The notes under the pieces are model-generated. The model was not told the DNA's origin and made no database searches. It saw only the letters and a list, made by a program, of their open reading frames with translations. 23,610 nucleotides of DNA from Mikrocytos mackini (Eukaryota > Endomyxa > Ascetosporea > Mikrocytida > Mikrocytiidae): assembly GCA_030180075.1 (NCBI GenBank), contig JASNJN010000254.1:1-23610 (forward strand). Direction: 5' to 3'. A program made the translations under genes and the position numbers. Below, one piece after another: positions 9,045-16,749 of the stretch (within the stretch, counting starts at the first letter, position 1; every line of letters starts with the position of its first letter).

Positions 9045-10892
9045 ATGGAAAAAATCGTTGAAAAGGTGGCAGAACTAACAAGCGTTCTTAATAAATTCTC
9101 AACCAAGACAAAAATAAGCCTTCCCAGAATAGCCGTGGTAGGACAACAAAGCAGTGGAAAATCATCAGTTTTAGAAGGCATCATCGGAATGGACATCTTG
9201 CCAAGAGCTTCCGGTTTATGTACACGTGTACCATTGATACTATCCATTATAAACGACAAGCGAATCAAGAACAATATAGTCGGAAATTTTGCTCATTTGA
9301 ACAAAGACCAAAACAGATCGTTCCAAACAACAGACAAGATGAGAAACGCAGAAGCCATCCGACAGGAAGTTTTAAAAAGGACCAATGAACTTACCAAGCC
9401 CGGCGAACTGAAAAACGCGCCCATAACACTTACCATTTATTCCGCTGATTTCCCTAACCTCAACTTAGTAGACCTTCCAGGTTTAACGAAGATTTCCACG
9501 GCGGGACAAAGTGCCAGTGTCGTGCGTGATATCGAGTCTATGGTAAGGGACTTCATTTCTTCTGACAGTACAATCATACTGGCAGTTGTTCCGGCAAACT
9601 CAGATCTTGCTAATTCCGACGCGTTGGGCATTGCACAGGAGTATGACCCACACGGCCTGCGCACGCTCGGAATCGTAACCAAATTGGACTTAATGGATAA
9701 GGGGACGTCCGCGATTAAAGTTCTGAATAACAAGGAGTTCTTTCTGAAGCTCGGGTACGTCGGTGTAATCAGCAGGGGTCAGATGGACCTCGAAAAAAAG
9801 ACGAGCGTCGACGAAGCTAACAGAAAGGCCGACCAATTCTTCTCTATGCATGCAGACTATTCGGAAATAGCAGACAGGTGTGGGTTTAGCTTTTTGAAGT
9901 CTAGACTCGGAGAGGTGTTCAGTAAACATGTAACAAGTATGCTTCCTAAACTACACACCGAACTAACCAAGCTGCAAGAGGATAAGGCCGCCGAGCTTAA
10001 AGCATTGGGAGGGGAAGATACTACACCAGAAGAGAAGCTTGCAAAGGCGATAGCTCACTTCGTTCGGGTGATTGAAAATTACATCTCAGGGAAAGTCCCC
10101 AAAAAATACAATACCAACCTATTCGGAGGTGCAAAGCTTAAAAAGATAACCCACGAAGAGGTAGAGAAGGAGTTACTTGACATTCACCAGTATGACAATG
10201 AGAACGAAATATCCCAGTTGAATCTAAAGTCCATGGGAGTAGACTCTTCATTACTTTTCGGGGAAAAGGTATTCAACTCCATAGTAACCCAGGAAATTAA
10301 GAAGTTGGAGCCGCCGATGAAAAAGGGTGTGTTCCAACTCATATTGTGTTTGTCTAACTTGATTGACCTTGCCCTCCAGGACTCGAAAGTCAACCAATAC
10401 CCAAACTTGAAAGCGCAGATAAATACAAGACTCAAGTCTACACTGAGCAACTTCAAAAAGAAGACGGATTCGAGGATAATTCATAAGATATACATAGAAT
10501 CCAACCACATAAACAGCGACCACCCAGAGTTTTACAGCCTCCCCTTGGAAGCCTTCCAACATGCAAACGACAAGATCAGCAAGAACATGCCCCATCACGA
10601 GAGATCGCTGCAAATTCAAACATTGGTTACGACCAAATTGGTAAGTAGTTATGTGGACATAGTGAAAAGAGGATGTTTGGATTACTTCATAAAAATAACA
10701 CAAAAGGAACTGGTAAGCTCAATGCAGAACGACATAAAGGATAACTTGTTCTTGTGGGCTATAAAGAGAAAGGATGCGGCCAAATTGGTCGAAGAGAACC
10801 CTGCTTTAATCTCTAAAAGAAGAATGTTGGACGAGGAGTTAGCATCCATAAGAAAAGGTGTTCAAATCCTAAATGGAATCTCGTTTAATTAA
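9045..10892 (+). CDS. dynamin-family GTPase (Vps1/Dnm1 type)
   Basis: A large self-assembling GTPase that pinches membranes at vacuolar/endosomal, Golgi or peroxisomal/mitochondrial sites. The first ATG, at 9045, gives 615 residues and starts MEKIVEKVAEL, the normal family N-terminus; a longer frame upstream starts only at a TTG. All GTPase motifs are visible: G1 GQQSSGKS at 33-40, the G2 threonine at 60 in LCTRVPL, G3 DLPG at 143-146, G4 TKLD at 212-215, and the G5-side VGVISRGQ at about 238-245. A helical stalk follows, with the GTPase effector domain at about residues 520-610. There is no PH domain or proline-rich tail, so it belongs with Vps1/Dnm1 rather than animal endocytic dynamin. It is shorter than yeast Vps1 (704), mainly in the variable insert of the stalk. 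Lineages with one such protein usually call it VPS1; I cannot separate it from DNM1. Confidence 0.96.
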   Translation: MEKIVEKVAELTSVLNKFSTKTKISLPRIAVVGQQSSGKSSVLEGIIGMDILPRASGLCTRVPLILSIINDKRIKNNIVGNFAHLNKDQNRSFQTTDKMRNAEAIRQEVLKRTNELTKPGELKNAPITLTIYSADFPNLNLVDLPGLTKISTAGQSASVVRDIESMVRDFISSDSTIILAVVPANSDLANSDALGIAQEYDPHGLRTLGIVTKLDLMDKGTSAIKVLNNKEFFLKLGYVGVISRGQMDLEKKTSVDEANRKADQFFSMHADYSEIADRCGFSFLKSRLGEVFSKHVTSMLPKLHTELTKLQEDKAAELKALGGEDTTPEEKLAKAIAHFVRVIENYISGKVPKKYNTNLFGGAKLKKITHEEVEKELLDIHQYDNENEISQLNLKSMGVDSSLLFGEKVFNSIVTQEIKKLEPPMKKGVFQLILCLSNLIDLALQDSKVNQYPNLKAQINTRLKSTLSNFKKKTDSRIIHKIYIESNHINSDHPEFYSLPLEAFQHANDKISKNMPHHERSLQIQTLVTTKLVSSYVDIVKRGCLDYFIKITQKELVSSMQNDIKDNLFLWAIKRKDAAKLVEENPALISKRRMLDEELASIRKGVQILNGISFN

Positions 10893-11029
10893 ATACATTA
10901 GTATATTAACGCTCTGTCGATAGTGTTTGCAAAACTACTGTTGTTGTCTATTGTTTCCTTTTCACTTAAAATTTAAAATAAACTTTTTTAAAGTAAATTT
11001 CGATTGTAAATTTTGGAGCCGAAATATAG

Positions 11030-11197
11030 ATGGCAAAGAAACAGAAGGACAGGAGACTGCCCAAACGAGTTAAATACATGCTTAAAAGAAAAGATAAGGC
11101 CAAAGAAAGAAATAAGAAAAGAGGCGTAATAAAAAGCAAGGCAAATCAAAAACCAAAAACGAAATCAAGAACTTCTAAACCAAATAAAGCCAAATAA
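11030..11197 (+). CDS. 55-residue highly basic protein, unknown function
   Basis: A short frame starting MAKKQKDRRLPKRVKYMLKR and ending in PNKAK. About half the residues are lysine or arginine and there is no hydrophobic core. The second half is a low-complexity K/S/P/T/N tail. It fits an RNA- or ribosome-associated, probably nucleolar, peptide. I could not match it to a named ribosomal protein. It lies 137 bp after the dynamin-family stop on the same strand and ends 204 bp before the convergent clathrin gene. The bases just before the ATG include TTTGGAGCC; short G- or C-run signals upstream of strongly expressed microsporidian genes are known, but this match is weak. A chance frame is possible, though such biased amino-acid content from mixed codons (AAG/AAA, AGG/AGA/CGA) argues for a real gene. 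Confidence 0.55.
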   Translation: MAKKQKDRRLPKRVKYMLKRKDKAKERNKKRGVIKSKANQKPKTKSRTSKPNKAK

Positions 11198-11401
11198 TTA
11201 ACTGTAATGATTAATTTATATAATATAAAGGTAATGCGTTTTAACTGTTAGGTTTATCCATGGAATTTTATGTACAGATCGAAAAACATGATTCATCTGA
11301 GGAATATCCAAGAAAACTTTTGTCTTGCATGAATTTTTATTAATATAGTCAACGGCTTAAATGATTTACGTTTTTCTATTTACTCCTTTATTTAATTAAC
11401 T
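11198..11401. other. intergenic region between convergent 3' ends
   Basis: AT-rich. It separates the basic-protein gene (plus) from the clathrin gene (minus). The only ATG frame is 27 codons (from 11260). No hairpin, repeat or RNA gene was seen. Confidence 0.5.
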
Positions 11402-14400
11402 CTAGAACCCGTACTCATTTCCCTTTGGATTACTTCTACCAGTTCCGGATCCAAACAAACTATCCTTACTCTTGTTTCTCTGAATATTATTTCCTTCCAG
11501 CGCCAATCTGCTCGCGTTATAATTGTCCTGACTTGCTGCAACGCCTTTGCTCTTCTCCTTTTCCTCCTTGTTTACTTTCATATTTGCAAATACACTTCCA
11601 GATAACTCGTTCACCTTTTCCTTCAATTTCTCTATTTCTTTTTCTTGCCTCTCTATTACCTCGCCCAAGAAGCACATCAATGTGCTTTCATTTCCCGTCA
11701 TATTTGCCACATTAAACATAAACGACTCAGAACACCAATCTCCCATATTAGCCATCACAATGATCGAAAACAATTCCAATCCCTTTTCTTTTAATTCTTC
11801 TAAAAATTCCATTATCTTTACCTTGTTCTTACTCAACCCAACCAGTTCACTCATTGTCATGTAATCATTGTCTTTCTCAGCTGTACTAATAGCTTTCTGA
11901 ACATCCCCGCTTTTGTAAGTCATCCTTGACCCTATCTTTCTAAAGTCAACTCTTTCATGGTTCTCCAACCTCTTTCCAAGTGCTCTATGGTTAATCAATT
12001 CATTTGATTGTATAAATCTCAACAACTCCGATTTCATTTCTTCCTCTATGTATAAGTTGCACAACATTTCAGCCACAAATCTGTTCTTCCCTGTGACGCT
12101 AAGTTTTTCCAAGTAAGCCGTTATCAAAAACAAGCAATTTTTATCCTGTGCCAATTTAACAACCTTTCTAAAATCAATCTTGTTTCCCAATGTTAACAAA
12201 ACCTCTTCAAAGTGTTGTGGGTAGTATTCCAACAAGAACTGTATCGAAGTGAACAAAACTTCAGATGAGACACTGTTCAAAGCAGCCTTTTCAAAGTCCT
12301 TCAAGTCAAAACAAATAGGACCATGCTCAACCATTGTCTTCAGTACATTGTCGTACTGTTTGTAACACATTAGAAGCACGATGACTTCATTATAGCACCC
12401 GTATTTATTGAGAACTTTTAGAAGCTGTGTGTTTAGAATGTTCTTCCAATTATCCTTTATATAATCCTCCAATTTATCCACTCTGTACTTACAAAGTAAT
12501 ATTCCCAACTGAGTGAACACAATCTGTTGTGCTTTGCTGTTTGTAGACGCCTTTATCATCAAGTCAACCAACTCATTCACAAACCTGTAATACTCAAACT
12601 TCATTACAACGTACTCCACTAGATCGACGGAAATGGCCATTTTGCCGCCTAGTTTAACAGCTATCTTTACTTCCTTATGTTTCAATGTTACTTCTAATAG
12701 TTTCTTCATTAAATCTTTTGATCCTGATTTCTCAACTGACTCCATAGCCCTTACAAAGTCTTTGATTTCAATGTAACATAACCCGGTCTTCTCATGTCTA
12801 TTTAACTTCTCGAATAACACAGCGGCAACTTCAAAACTTCGTTCAGCAAAGCAGTCGTTTGCAATCCTTTCAATGGCCACGTTTGGATTCTCAGCCAAAA
12901 ATTTGTTTAATTTCACAATGTCCTGCTTCTTTGCTAGTATTTTTAGAATGCTGTCAATAACAATGTTGTCTCTGGTGACGTTCTTTATTGTTTCCAAATA
13001 AGTAAGTATCTCGTCATTATATTTGTTGCTGTCTATACTCAAATTCATGATTGCTTTCAAAACTCTGATCTCCTTCTTTTCAGTCGCCAATTCTATACCT
13101 TCTTTGACAAAGTTGCTTCCAACAGCTGCTTCTATCAGCAATCGGAACGCATCATGCATCCCTTGGCTATTCTTATCACTAGCAACTAAATATGCTCGGT
13201 TGTAATCATGCTGTCTATTTAATAAAACACTGAAACAATTGGTTAGCAAGTTTCCTTTTGTGAAAATAGTAACCGCCTCTTCATTTAACTCATATTTCTG
13301 CGCCATTTCTCCGATTGATTTGTAATCATAATTGTTTAATGTGCTTATGTACTCCTCGACTTTTACTTTATCTGATTTAATTGCAGTCAGAATTAATAAG
13401 TTTTGCAAGTTTTTATCCCTGCAAAGTGTACTGTTTTTGTTTTTTATTATAATTTGTTCAAGTAACTCAAGTAGATCCTTTGATATATTTGCTTTAATGA
13501 AAGCACGCACTACGAGAGATACTTTATCGGTGTTAGTTTCCGTTGGGATTATTACGTGAACAACGTTGTACACCAGCTCACCTCTATATTCGTTATGTTC
13601 ATCCAGCACTTTAACCCAGAGCCTTTCATCTGATCTTCTTACCAAATATTCTGCGACTTCTTTGAACCATCCTTTGTTCTGTCCCATCTCAATAACCTTG
13701 TCATCTTTGTCACATAACGAGTAAGCTAGGAATGCAGTAAATGAATCCAGATGTAAAGCAAAATCCGCTATGCTTTCAAGATCAATGTTGCCGTGGTTAC
13801 TTTTCAAATAACTAGCTGAAAAAGTTGGGTTTGAGTAAATGTAAATTTTAGCCAAAGCTGTACATATTTCTCTGTTGTTTTGATCTTCCTTTTCCAAGTA
13901 CTCTTTTATAAGTTCAACCTTGTTCTTTTCTAACATGATTTCAATCAGCTTGGAAACGTTGCTTTGTTTAAGATCAAGCTGTGATATTAAGTCCTTTATT
14001 TGCTGGTCAGAATACGCATTGAGTATCATCGTCTCGACAATCACAGGTGCTGCAGATGGGTTGAATTTTGTAACATACACAACCAGGAATTTAGTTTTGT
14101 CATTGTTAACTAGGAAAGTTGTAAGTTCAGTGTAGAAATGGAACCTATCACAGAAGAAAATGAAAGGTCTGGGATCTGCCAAATCGGCGTTCATAAGATA
14201 ACTTAGTATTTGTTCTTTGTCCAAATGCTCTTCCTTTTCTTCTTTTATAAGCCTCTCTGCTTCCTTGTGTTCACCGCTAGAAACACAGGCTTTTAAATAG
14301 ACCATTACTTTGTTAGTATCGAGTGCAACGCCTGGTATGGTAACTATTGTGGACATAATTGCGAAAGCGCATTTGTAATCTCCGTTTTCTTCAACTGTGC

Positions 14401-16714
14401 TTACAATTTTGAACCAGTCAAGTTTATCTTGGTTGTGTTCTGATTTTACGAGATCAAGCATGACTTCAGAAAGTACCGAGTTGACATAAGCTCTTATTGT
14501 CTCAGGGGGTTTTCCTTGTGAAATTAAGTTTTGTTCATTCCTGTTATAGTCGACAATCGACATGATTAAAGAAGTTATCTCATTCCCTTTCTTTAGCTGC
14601 CCTTTTAAGAAACCTATTAATTGCTTAGGTCCGAAAATGTTTTTTTCTGAAACGTAACTACTAATTAATGAAGCCGCTAGTATTCTTTTAATACTATCCA
14701 TCTCTTTGTAGCAAAGCAAAGAAAGGTAGGCCATGTTTATCTCTTCTAAATAAGACCCAACTACATTTCTGTCGAAATGACTGAGATTCAGTTCTTTCCC
14801 TGAAAGTATGGTTGGTAGAAGCTCTGGTTTGTGTCTGGCAAGGGCCATCAAGAAGTTTGTCTGAATTTCGGCATCTTGGGCTCTATCTCCCGCAGTCTTG
14901 AGGTGCTGAATGACGATAGAAAAGTAAGTAGCATAGTCGCCGCTTTGGTATGCTATTTCGGCTGCACGAAGTACTTGAAGGAGGGGAGGATTGTTCTTTA
15001 CTAATGATTCAATGAATGATTTCGCATTCTCTTTAGGTATTTTATTTTCGGAAACCAAATCATACATTTTGCAGCATATTATGTCGTAGTCTGGTTGGAA
15101 GCCTGTTTTCTGTGCATAAGGGACCAACTTGTCTAATTGGTTCATGAGAAGAAGTAAACCACAGACTTTTGTATGGGCTTGCGATTTTACGTATACCTTT
15201 AGTGCCAATGTATTGTCGATGTCTCTTACTACGTTACCCAATTCTTCAGACGGTGTAAGTTTGTTTTTGTTGAACCAATCGTTTAAGAATCTTGAAGCTT
15301 CTGTCTTTCTTGCTTCAATAAATTTGATTGCCAGTTCTGTAGATTCAAAGTCTTTTAGCGTGTTGTTGGTAACCAGCTCAACAAGATACCGTATAACCGG
15401 AGGAATTTTGTCTGTTGAAGGGCAGTTTTTGAAACTGTTTAACGTATCAACAGTTCTGTATTGGTCTCCTGACCTGATAACAAATTGAATGGCCTCTTGA
15501 ATTTGACCCTGTCTTAACATGTTATCTAGTTGTGAATCGGGCGCAAAATTTGTTGGGCTTGCGGACATAGAAGAAGTGCTACTTAAATTCATTTGATTGT
15601 CCATGTTGGCATCATTGTTTGAGAAATCATAAGAGGGTTGTGTATTCTGTGAGTAATCAGAAGTGAAGTCAGGCGCTGTTGTTGGGGTATCCATTGGAGT
15701 GTTGTTTGAGAAGTTGCTTTCTGGTATTATACCAGACACGTCTACGTAGCCAACATCATCGTTTTGTTGAACTGTTGTGCCAGGTTGGAAGTCAAAATTA
15801 ACAATATTGGAGGTGTTCATTAACATTATGAATTCGTTTAGTTTTTCTTCATGTAATGTAACTGGGTATCCTTCTAGCTTGTCTTCTGATATCACAGAAT
15901 CGTCGTCTAGACTTATCATCTTTACTGTACCGGCACTAGAAAAAGCAGTTAGTTGAGTTTGTGACTGGGATAGATGGAGATACATTATGCTTTCACCCTC
16001 TGAAAAAACAGGTATCTCTTTTCGCAGGGGGTTATCTGTGCAAAGTTCGATGAAGTTTACTTTTGGCCCATTTCCAAGATACACGCAGGCTGAGTTCCCT
16101 CTTGTGCTTTTGTTCCCCACCACACCGAAGTTAGATTGGACTTTTATAATCCGGTTGATGCTGAAACTGATGACGATGCTACACAAACTCCCTTGATGTT
16201 GGCCTGAAATTAAGAAATTTGTGTAGTCTGAGCTGAAGCTTATGTGGTTTCCTCTGAAGTCGGAGATATTTGGGCCCATGTTAGAACCAAGTTCGTGGAA
16301 GCTTTTGTGGAGTTGGCGGGAAGAAGATGTTTTGAGGTCGCAGACTGTGATCTTGTCTTGCTCTACTACGAGTATTTTGTCTGATGTGGCGAATTTGAAA
16401 GTGATGAGAGAGCTGAAAGTGAACGTGGCGTCTGGACTAGCTGCACTGGCTTTTGTTGCGAGTTCTTTAAACGCGTACACAAATATAGTGTTGTTTAGGG
16501 AAGTAGCAATGTAGGCATTGTCTGGAGAAAATACTGTGTAGTTTGATTGGACTGGAATCTCTTTTGACATCTTCTTGGAAATGTTGTGAAGGATCACGGA
16601 GTTTCCCGTGGAAATTATGGCTACAGATGCATTTGTTAAGGATGCCCTGTTTGATAAATCGCCTCGAATAGGAGAGGGCAACTCTGATAGGTTAGATAAA
16701 CTCTGAATCGTCAT
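11402..16714 (-). CDS. CHC1: clathrin heavy chain
   Basis: The scaffold of clathrin-coated vesicles: three copies form a triskelion that polymerises into cages at the plasma membrane, Golgi and endosomes. The protein has 1770 residues (yeast 1653, human 1675). Residues 1 to about 312 form the N-terminal beta-propeller that binds adaptor clathrin-box peptides. The linker and the long alpha-helical leg of clathrin repeats follow. Recognisable family stretches include NLQNLLILTAIK, ALAKIYIYSN, CDRFHF, EYLVRRSDERLW and, near the C-terminus, LGKRLENHERVDFRKI. A coiled coil at about residues 1690-1715 (heptads of E, I, L and K) lies in the trimerisation region. An unusual D/N/S/T/Q-rich, probably disordered insert separates propeller and leg (about 314-394). 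No intron is needed. It is divergent, and transcribed head to head with VPS35. Confidence 0.97.
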   Translation of the reverse strand: MTIQSLSNLSELPSPIRGDLSNRASLTNASVAIISTGNSVILHNISKKMSKEIPVQSNYTVFSPDNAYIATSLNNTIFVYAFKELATKASAASPDATFTFSSLITFKFATSDKILVVEQDKITVCDLKTSSSRQLHKSFHELGSNMGPNISDFRGNHISFSSDYTNFLISGQHQGSLCSIVISFSINRIIKVQSNFGVVGNKSTRGNSACVYLGNGPKVNFIELCTDNPLRKEIPVFSEGESIMYLHLSQSQTQLTAFSSAGTVKMISLDDDSVISEDKLEGYPVTLHEEKLNEFIMLMNTSNIVNFDFQPGTTVQQNDDVGYVDVSGIIPESNFSNNTPMDTPTTAPDFTSDYSQNTQPSYDFSNNDANMDNQMNLSSTSSMSASPTNFAPDSQLDNMLRQGQIQEAIQFVIRSGDQYRTVDTLNSFKNCPSTDKIPPVIRYLVELVTNNTLKDFESTELAIKFIEARKTEASRFLNDWFNKNKLTPSEELGNVVRDIDNTLALKVYVKSQAHTKVCGLLLLMNQLDKLVPYAQKTGFQPDYDIICCKMYDLVSENKIPKENAKSFIESLVKNNPPLLQVLRAAEIAYQSGDYATYFSIVIQHLKTAGDRAQDAEIQTNFLMALARHKPELLPTILSGKELNLSHFDRNVVGSYLEEINMAYLSLLCYKEMDSIKRILAASLISSYVSEKNIFGPKQLIGFLKGQLKKGNEITSLIMSIVDYNRNEQNLISQGKPPETIRAYVNSVLSEVMLDLVKSEHNQDKLDWFKIVSTVEENGDYKCAFAIMSTIVTIPGVALDTNKVMVYLKACVSSGEHKEAERLIKEEKEEHLDKEQILSYLMNADLADPRPFIFFCDRFHFYTELTTFLVNNDKTKFLVVYVTKFNPSAAPVIVETMILNAYSDQQIKDLISQLDLKQSNVSKLIEIMLEKNKVELIKEYLEKEDQNNREICTALAKIYIYSNPTFSASYLKSNHGNIDLESIADFALHLDSFTAFLAYSLCDKDDKVIEMGQNKGWFKEVAEYLVRRSDERLWVKVLDEHNEYRGELVYNVVHVIIPTETNTDKVSLVVRAFIKANISKDLLELLEQIIIKNKNSTLCRDKNLQNLLILTAIKSDKVKVEEYISTLNNYDYKSIGEMAQKYELNEEAVTIFTKGNLLTNCFSVLLNRQHDYNRAYLVASDKNSQGMHDAFRLLIEAAVGSNFVKEGIELATEKKEIRVLKAIMNLSIDSNKYNDEILTYLETIKNVTRDNIVIDSILKILAKKQDIVKLNKFLAENPNVAIERIANDCFAERSFEVAAVLFEKLNRHEKTGLCYIEIKDFVRAMESVEKSGSKDLMKKLLEVTLKHKEVKIAVKLGGKMAISVDLVEYVVMKFEYYRFVNELVDLMIKASTNSKAQQIVFTQLGILLCKYRVDKLEDYIKDNWKNILNTQLLKVLNKYGCYNEVIVLLMCYKQYDNVLKTMVEHGPICFDLKDFEKAALNSVSSEVLFTSIQFLLEYYPQHFEEVLLTLGNKIDFRKVVKLAQDKNCLFLITAYLEKLSVTGKNRFVAEMLCNLYIEEEMKSELLRFIQSNELINHRALGKRLENHERVDFRKIGSRMTYKSGDVQKAISTAEKDNDYMTMSELVGLSKNKVKIMEFLEELKEKGLELFSIIVMANMGDWCSESFMFNVANMTGNESTLMCFLGEVIERQEKEIEKLKEKVNELSGSVFANMKVNKEEKEKSKGVAASQDNYNASRLALEGNNIQRNKSKDSLFGSGTGRSNPKGNEYGF

Positions 16715-16749
16715 TAAAAAATTTTTTTTTAATTTGAAAATAAAAAATC
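16715..16749. promoter_or_regulatory. 35-bp bidirectional start region between clathrin and VPS35
   Basis: Only 35 bp separate the two start codons. The sequence is almost entirely A/T, with a run of ten T (TTTTTTTTTT), and includes AAATTT-type blocks readable on both strands. Any promoter or 5' UTR must either fit here or extend into the neighbouring coding sequence. A shared bidirectional promoter or overlapping transcripts are the likely outcomes; neither is shown directly. Confidence 0.6.

Noticed and set aside
11260-11343. 27-codon frame between the basic-protein and clathrin genes
   Set aside because: Very short and without recognisable features.
14086-16514. plus-strand frames opposite the clathrin gene
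   Set aside because: They are antisense shadows of a strongly supported long coding sequence.
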